This document shows positions 57,710-64,000 of a stretch of 64,000 nt of DNA, one piece after another; the first letter of the stretch is position 1; each line of letters begins with the position of its first letter. The notes beneath the pieces were generated by a model. The model was not told where the DNA came from. It searched no databases and saw only the letters and a list, made by a program, of their open reading frames with translations. The position numbers and the translations under genes are program-made. This DNA comes from Pyrenochaeta sp. MPI-SDFR-AT-0127 (taxonomy: Eukaryota > Ascomycota > Dothideomycetes > Pleosporales > Cucurbitariaceae): positions 248,001 to 312,000 of the forward strand of contig JAGTJM010000027.1 in the NCBI GenBank assembly GCA_020747015.1, in the 5' to 3' direction.

Positions 57710-60013
57710 TGCTCTCGCAGCCAACATGTTTCTCCTGTATGAAGAGGCGGGGAATCTTCAATCATGGTGAATTCGGTTTCACCTCATCGTCTGGACGCTC
57801 TATCGGGCATGAGGCTTCTATCGTTTCCTGCCGCAATGCACCCGGACGCACGACATTTGTACTATATAGGGACGGGATCAAAACTGGGATCTGGGGCGCA
57901 CAACAATCTCCTTTCCGGCTAGTCTATGCAATACATATCAATTACCTGAGGGTCATTCAGCTCCCTAGTTCTACTATCAATTGGTTTTTAGCCGTTTCGA
58001 AGCATTGTCCGAGAATTTCTATACCGTGGAATGAGGTGACGAAATCAGGCACAGTGGCTGCTATCCTTTCGATTCTCAAGAATGTCGTGGTCCCGCCGCA
58101 TACACCATTGTATTGATCACCCCAAGAACAAGACTTCGTTTTGATGGTGCGCACAATATTGCGTTTGTGTTGTATGGGGTTGTAAGTTGTATATAAATTG
58201 TGATAGAGATAACGCATATAAGCATGCATACCTCCTTGAATTCATAGCGTAGATATGCTGCAAACTGCGACCGCATACAGAATAGTCCTAACATAATCAG
58301 AAGGACCACGAATTTGTACAGGTGTAATTTGCACATGGCAACGACATATAGAAACTGAAGAGGTATAGAGTATATTTCGAGGTCATAGGTAGATGTCCAT
58401 TAAACTACGCTGTCATCCGACTATAGCCTTGCCTGAACGTTTCCCTCTTCTCTTATGCCACAAGTGGACTATGATAACCCAAAACCCTACCGACGCCGTC
58501 GCCTGTTCATTCATGCAAGATAAAAATGTTCAAAAGTAAACATGCAGCTGAGAAAAACATTAGCAAAGAACTAATGCAGGCAGGCAAGCCAAGAAACTTA
58601 CAGGTCATAGAAACTCCAAAGAATAACCATCAACGGAAACAGCTAAAGCGACCGCACGAGATGCGCATGGGAGCGCGTCGCACGCCGTGCCTGTCAGCAA
58701 CAACTCCGCCGCCTAAATCTGCCGTCAGTATCGCTATTCTACAAGTATCATGTACACGGAAGTTCGGCCAACTCACCGGCACGCTTGCCGCCCCACATCT
58801 TGGTCCACATGAGGCCCATGCTTGCTTATTGGGTGTGTTTGGAAGGGTTGGAGGTAGAGCGTGGTAGGTAGGCTGCTTGGATGCTTGTATAGTGGGCTTG
58901 GAGGAGAGCTTGGTTGTGAAGATGATGGATCTCGAAGGGCCCGCAGTGTGGATTAAATACGGAGACGGTGAAGGGGGCAGCGTGATCCAAAGCAAGGACG
59001 AGAAAGCGCCGTGAAATGCACGCTACGTAGGCCAAGGGCTTGGGTTTGGCAACAGCACAGCCACAACCGTGCATTGAAATGAACCGTTTGGGACGCTGAA
59101 GAGTTTACAGAGGGCCTCTGCAAAAGTCTAGCCTCTGTACTTTGGCGTGCTTTGCGTCTGTGGAACCAGATTCGCCATTGGTTGCTGATGATCTATGGCC
59201 CTCTTGCCCGTATCCAGCTGAGAACTCCACATGGACAGCTAAAGCCACATTGGTGCGCCACAGCTGTGCTGGATCTTGTGATTGAGACGGTCCGAAGGCG
59301 AGATGTATTTGGCGAGATTGCGACGCAATCGTGGCTGGGAGTACACAAAGTTGACGTCGACGAGGAGGCGGAGAGCTGGAACTGTTACCACGATCGCGTT
59401 TCGTGGCGTATCATCGAGCACACTATGCAACAGGACACCATACTCTTGAGTCGCTTCAAAGGGTAGCACTCAGTGGTTCACGTGCAGCACGTGTCTTGGG
59501 CTTGCTCTACACGTTGTATTAGTTCACATCACGTTGTTCTTCATTGCAGTGTATGATCACCTCACTACATGTTAGATACAGTTTCTGCTTTTACGTGCAC
59601 ATGAATGCAATGGATGTTGGAAACGGTAGCGCTCAAACATGACATTTGAGCAATCTACTGTAGATATTTTCAGGGTTTCTTGCAGCTCTCAGATGTTCCA
59701 CTGATGGCTGAGGACCTCTAATCTCTACTATCGTCACCGATCAATTTCATCTCAATCTATACCCCAGTGCTGCGCCACAGCACCGAGATAAACAATGGCT
59801 GAAGATCTGCAAGCCTTGCGGACCTTTGGTCTAGGCTGTGACGTACCAGTACACACCCCTGTCGGTCTTGCTGCAGCTCCACCCTCCATTTTCATGACGC
59901 GTCAGAATATCAAACTTCACCGCGGGGCAATACTTGCTGCAGCTCAAAGCACACAGCCTTGAGCGAAGTCAATGGGCGAATATCGGCACGGCCACAATTC
60001 CAGATTTGGCAAA
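57710..60013. other. 2.3-kb stretch with no firm gene
   Basis: A+T-rich after 58.1 kb. On the minus strand, 58819-58778 encodes MGLMWTKMWGGKRA followed by a perfect GTGAGT donor, but no convincing second exon was found (see findings). The last few hundred bases are upstream of the racemase-family gene. Confidence 0.45.
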
Positions 60014-60797
60014 ATGCGCTCAATCCTCATCATCAACCCCAACTCGACTGAGTCCATGACTAATGGTTTGAAGCAACTCGTCGATGCGCTTCAATTCAAA
60101 GATGTCAATTAGCACCACTCACCACAGCGGGCCAGCAACTGACCGCAGCTAGCAGACCGCCCACGAGTACTTCACCTCGCCATCAGGCCCAAAGAGCATA
60201 AACAACGAAGACGATGCAGTTGACTCGGTGGGCCACTGCTTACCGTCTCTCCAACAAGCACTCGACCGCCACGATGGCTTTCTCGTTGCATGCTACTCGC
60301 AGCACCCCCTCGTGCCTATTCTGAAGGAGCAATCTATCATCAAAGGTGCTCGCAAACCCGTCACAGGCATCTTCGAAGCAAGCGTGAGCACAAGTCTGCA
60401 GGTCATACACCCCGACGAGAAGTTCGGTATCGTGAGCACGGGAAAAGTTTGGGAATCTATCCTCACAGACGCCACAGTTGCTTTCCTGGGCACTGGCTCA
60501 GAAGCTAGCAAACGTTTCGCTGGTGTAGAAACAACAGGGCTAAATGCGACGGATCTACACGATGCGCCAGCCGAGGAGGTAAGGAAGCGTATGAAGGATG
60601 CTGTAAAGAGGTTGTTGAAGAAGGGAAGCGTTGGCGCAGTTTGTCTCGGCTGTGCTGGTATGGCAGGAATGGATGAAATGGTTAGAGAGGCTTGCATAGA
60701 GGAACTGGGAGAAGTGGACGGGAAGAGGGTGAGGGTCGTGGATGGTGTCATGGCAGGTGTTGCGTGGTTGGAGGGTGCTGTGAGAGCTGGCTACTAG
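60014..60797 (+). CDS. Asp/Glu/hydantoin racemase superfamily protein, Dcg1-like
   Basis: Exons 60014-60103 and 60156-60797 (intron 52 bp with an atypical GTCAAT donor), 243 aa, almost the length of yeast Dcg1. It begins MRSILIINPNSTESMTNGL, with the NPNS substrate loop typical of the family. The two catalytic cysteines are both present: VACYSQHPL and GAVCLGCAGM. FTSPSGPKSINNEDDA follows the intron as in Dcg1 relatives. Family members racemise amino acids or hydantoins through a two-base Cys mechanism. Dcg1 in yeast is nitrogen-regulated within the allantoin gene cluster, but its substrate is not established, so none is claimed here. Confidence 0.88.
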
Positions 60798-61117
60798 AAG
60801 CAGACATCGATCAAATTTCCTGTGAAATATGGCTTAGCATAATAGATAGTTATTGATCGTACGATGAAGCAATCTGAAGTAGAGTTCGAAGATTACAATC
60901 ACATGACGTACAGTCGGAATGCTTAACTCCGACTCTCCAGCTTCCTAATTGACGACCCAGCAATCTTATTGAGCGGATATTACCTGTATAATTACTCTGT
61001 TATCCGAGCGCCTTTCGTCTTCGCACAAACATACAAACCCTACCCGTGTAGTCAAAGCGTGCGCCAGACAGTCGGAGAGCGCAGGCGAGGGAAGAACTAT
61101 CACATTTGTCTACAACA
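60798..61117. promoter_or_regulatory. Short upstream region of the F-box-like gene
   Basis: 320 bp between two plus-strand genes. No motif stands out. Confidence 0.4.
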
Positions 61118-62488
61118 ATGAACTCACTTCCAAACGAACTCCTTATCCAAATTGCTTCCCACCTTGATACAGAGCCACCTTCAATCACAAAGTTCGCCTA
61201 TGAGCCGACCTCAGAACTAACATGCTCCAACTTTACGCCGCTCAAGTTCCTCTCTTGCGCATCCTGGAGATGGAGAAAGATTGTGCTTCCCATCCTCTTC
61301 CGCTATACACGGATATCCCTGGATACTGAGCCGCAATGGGTACCCATTGATGCTCGTCTTGTCGATAGCATGCAGGGTCAGTTGACGAAATTGAGCAATC
61401 ACGAATACCAGGTCTACGAAAAGATGCGGAGCAAGTTTAAAAGCAGTCCAACATTCGCTTATGATGAGGCCTTTGACGACATTCTTCGCAACATCGTTCG
61501 CATTCAGGACGGAGACGACTTTCTAAAGTCGGCACCAAATATCTTGTGGTTCCCGCACCTCGAGAAGTCGTTCGCCAAGTTTGGCGATTTTATTGCGCAG
61601 TATACATTGAAGCATCATATCAAAAGCATTGTGATACACACGGATAAAGAGTACGAGCTTCGTCGCATTGCTGCAGTTACTGCGCCTTTAGACCGTGCGG
61701 TCGCTGAGATCTGGTCACAAATCTTCGCCCAGCTTGAACCAACTCGCGTTGTTGTTGCAGCACCCCCCACAACGTTCGAAGGGCTGTTGGACACGGAAAT
61801 GTATAGTTCTGATACGTGGGCTTTCGATATGAAGATGCACTACATCGAGCTTCGTCAACAGGAACCTCTACGTCTTGATCATATGACGACCGAGTGCCGA
61901 CCCTGGAATTCAGCTCTGATCCACAGAAGGCCATGGTATCACTTGGGCTACAATGAAGGGTCTTCGATCGCCGCATATAATACTTACGAATACCACCTCA
62001 AGCTGGCACCAATGATGCTGTACTTGATCCTTGTCCGGCTTGCTAAAGAAGCACGGTCTTGCTGCAATATCACGTCCTTCAGCTTCACTGGCATCTTTCC
62101 CTTTGCTACGCACCTCACCACTATTATACGAGCTTTGAGCAGGATTCCAACTTTGAAAAACATATCTGTTCAATTCACTCCAGGGCCAGAAAACAATCTA
62201 CTAAACGATCCGAAAAGGGTGGGGAGAGCGCAGTCAAGTGACTACTGGCTCGAGTGGAGTGAGTGTTACAAAGTCATCGCCAGTTATTTGGGTGCCTTTG
62301 GCTTCGAAGATGGTGCCAAGTTCCGGACTGAAGATTGTGGTAGCCTCGAGCTGGTGAACGACGTTGGAGAGTATATGGATCTGCTGAGGAAGAGAGGCGT
62401 CGGGTGGCGCAAGGAAGGAGCAGGTGTATGGATTAGAGACCATGGGCTTGATCGAGAGGTGACTATGGATGATATTCTGGTTGGATGA
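61118..62488 (+). CDS. F-box-like protein
   Basis: Single exon, 456 aa from the ATG at 61118. The N-terminus MNSLPNELLIQIASHL, followed by LKFLSCASWRWRKIVLPILFRYTRI, is an F-box-like module: LPxELLxxIxxxL, then a Cys/Ser-x-x-W-R motif. This docks substrate adaptors on Skp1 in SCF ubiquitin ligases. The insertion between the two helices (ITKFAYEPTSEL) is longer than usual. The rest has no clear LRR, WD40 or Kelch repeats; such lineage-expanded F-box proteins are common in Pezizomycotina. Substrate unknown. Confidence 0.8.
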   Translation: MNSLPNELLIQIASHLDTEPPSITKFAYEPTSELTCSNFTPLKFLSCASWRWRKIVLPILFRYTRISLDTEPQWVPIDARLVDSMQGQLTKLSNHEYQVYEKMRSKFKSSPTFAYDEAFDDILRNIVRIQDGDDFLKSAPNILWFPHLEKSFAKFGDFIAQYTLKHHIKSIVIHTDKEYELRRIAAVTAPLDRAVAEIWSQIFAQLEPTRVVVAAPPTTFEGLLDTEMYSSDTWAFDMKMHYIELRQQEPLRLDHMTTECRPWNSALIHRRPWYHLGYNEGSSIAAYNTYEYHLKLAPMMLYLILVRLAKEARSCCNITSFSFTGIFPFATHLTTIIRALSRIPTLKNISVQFTPGPENNLLNDPKRVGRAQSSDYWLEWSECYKVIASYLGAFGFEDGAKFRTEDCGSLELVNDVGEYMDLLRKRGVGWRKEGAGVWIRDHGLDREVTMDDILVG

Positions 62489-64000
62489 TCTAACTATAGG
62501 GTATGGCCTCGGATGGGGGTCTATCCGATTGATCCCCACCTCTTCTTAGACCTCTTCAGTGAGATTCACATATCCAAACGTATCTACTCCTCTACATCTG
62601 AGACCCTTGACACACCATATCCCACTGAAGACCAAGCTCCATACAAGGTTTCACGCGCGAGGTTGAGTACCATGTATCTGATCACAATAAGTTTCGCACT
62701 GTACAAGTTCAGTCTCATCATCAACAACAGCCGAGTATGATGTAATCAACAATAATATGCACAAGTAATATTATTTTGCTCCAAGTATTAAGCTGTGCTT
62801 GCGTCCGCTTTCTGTCATATGTGAAGTGAAGTCCACCCAGTTTGTCCTACTAATTGCATGTTACAGGGGTTCTGCTTGACATGCTATTCCCTACTGCGAT
62901 GTACCTAACCGCTTATTGCGACGAACGTCTAACTCCTTCTGTTATTTCCATTCTCAACTCTTTACTCTCACATGATAAACATATACTCCATCACCTGGAA
63001 GAAGAGTTTATAGACCCATATATAGGGTTCACAACCCCTATCCCGCACTCTCTCAAATCTATATTGACGAAAATGGCGTCATGCACTACATCACATCTAG
63101 TCTGCAAGGCTTCAAAAGCGGGACTAAAGTGGTCATTAGAAATACCGAGATTCTCAAGAACACAGAGACAAGTGCGCGAACACTTTGCGCTCCTACGAGG
63201 AGATGCTGCCGGTTCATTTCGTTATTTAGTCAAGAGTGGTTATAAAGGGGTTGCTTTGAACAAGGACTTTCGATGGATAACGAAGGGAAAGCCGTGTTAT
63301 AGTTTGAGAGAGTATTCCAGGAATATCACAATACTCTACTCCAAACTCCAACCATGAAGACTATGCTTGTCCCATACTAGCAAATGAATATAGTAGATTG
63401 ACAACCCGACGGAATCGAGATATCATCGTCAACCTTTCTGACCTGTATTTCTATCACCGATATACAGCTCTACTTCTACGACTTCCACGCTATCCCAACG
63501 CAACATCCTCGTCCTACGCCCAATTGTCCTTCTTTACATTGAAGAAATTCCACACAGATAAGATCATCCGTCCCCAGCGCTTAGATTCAATCGACCCCCA
63601 AACATGGCATCGAAATGAACTAGTTACCACAATCAAAGAAACAAAGTTCAAGGATTTATTCACACACCCGCCCTTGGTGGTGCTGTTACATCGGTCCCAA
63701 CAGCGAACGCTTCTCCGACATCTCCGGAAAATGCAACAGCGACTGCAAAGCTACTACTCCGTAGCAGTTACATTGACGGGTTAATGGATGCGGAATAGCG
63801 CGACGAGTACATGTGCGACACATTATGGTTACCCTGACTGAATGAAATATTTTAGAAAACTTTCCGTGGAGGCGAATCGATAGTTTGCTTCTGTGTTGTT
63901 GTGTTTCCATGGTTTTGTGCCGCACAATTTTGAGGATTGGTGCGCGGAGAGTGAGTGGGTAGTACAGTTTATTTCACGGCAAAGGGAGTGAGAATATGAG
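62489..64000. other. Right-edge stretch with weak ORFs
   Basis: A+T-rich. Two plus-strand frames stand out (62881-63357 and 63398-63784), but I could not join them by credible splice sites. The first is listed as a doubtful gene. No other feature seen. Confidence 0.4.
62881..63357 (+). CDS. Unrecognised short ORF, doubtful
   Basis: 158 codons from the ATG at 62881. It is basic and aromatic towards the C-terminus (for example RYLVKSGYKGVALNKDFRW), which looks more protein-like than most chance ORFs here. An intron-type acceptor (branch CTAAT, then TTACAG) lies just upstream, so it could be the last exon of a gene whose first exon I did not find. No family recognised. Confidence 0.25.
   Translation: MLFPTAMYLTAYCDERLTPSVISILNSLLSHDKHILHHLEEEFIDPYIGFTTPIPHSLKSILTKMASCTTSHLVCKASKAGLKWSLEIPRFSRTQRQVREHFALLRGDAAGSFRYLVKSGYKGVALNKDFRWITKGKPCYSLREYSRNITILYSKLQP

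Overview
The window looks like a chromosomal segment of a filamentous ascomycete (Pezizomycotina; Dothideomycetes is my guess, at low confidence). The evidence is short GT-AG introns of about 47-60 bp with CTAAC/CTGAC-like branch sites, a Zn(II)2Cys6 regulator, GPI-anchored Ser/Thr-rich wall proteins, and single-copy ascomycete genes (MRT4, MDM10, LCB2, DOT1, TIM9). Exon coordinates were worked out by hand from reading frame, splice signals and family conservation. No tRNA, rRNA, CRISPR array or intact transposon was seen.

Layout. 1.5-3.7 kb: a five-exon secreted protein with a deuterolysin (M35)-like domain whose catalytic Glu is gone. 4.9-5.4 kb: a small GPI-type protein. 5.8-8.1 kb: divergent MRT4 and MDM10. 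10.4-12.2 kb: a homeodomain factor. 14.6-16.6 kb: LCB2 (sphingolipid synthesis), followed by 4.5 kb with no recognisable gene. 21.1-23.4 kb: a disordered Q/P/RS-rich protein. 24.3-26.9 kb: a CofD/UPF0052-like protein and a small mitochondrial-type membrane protein. 27.4-29.6 kb: a BOD1/SHG1 (COMPASS) protein with a long charged and RS-rich tail.

30.3-44.2 kb is an accessory block of six genes: an APC amino acid/GABA/choline-type permease, a cytochrome P450, a MATE transporter, a secreted ureohydrolase (agmatinase/guanidinobutyrase type), a Zn2Cys6 regulator and a copper amine oxidase. The exact 10-mer TTGCGGTAAA occurs in three of its promoter regions and a diverged copy in a fourth, so every gene in the block has a site upstream. 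In the regulator/ureohydrolase promoter the site extends to a perfect GCGG-N8-CCGC inverted repeat. I infer a co-regulated guanidine/polyamine gene cluster: uptake, urea release, oxidative deamination, a P450 step and export. This is the main candidate for an undescribed system.

45.1-46.2 kb: an unrecognised one-TM protein. 46.9-48.5 kb: DOT1 (H3K79 methyltransferase). 49.5-50.5 kb: a repeat-containing GPI wall protein with a Kex2 site. 52.9-56.1 kb: a SAC7-type RhoGAP. 57.3-57.7 kb: TIM9. 60.0-60.8 kb: a Dcg1-like Asp/Glu/hydantoin racemase family protein. 61.1-62.5 kb: an F-box-like protein. The last 1.5 kb holds only weak ORFs.
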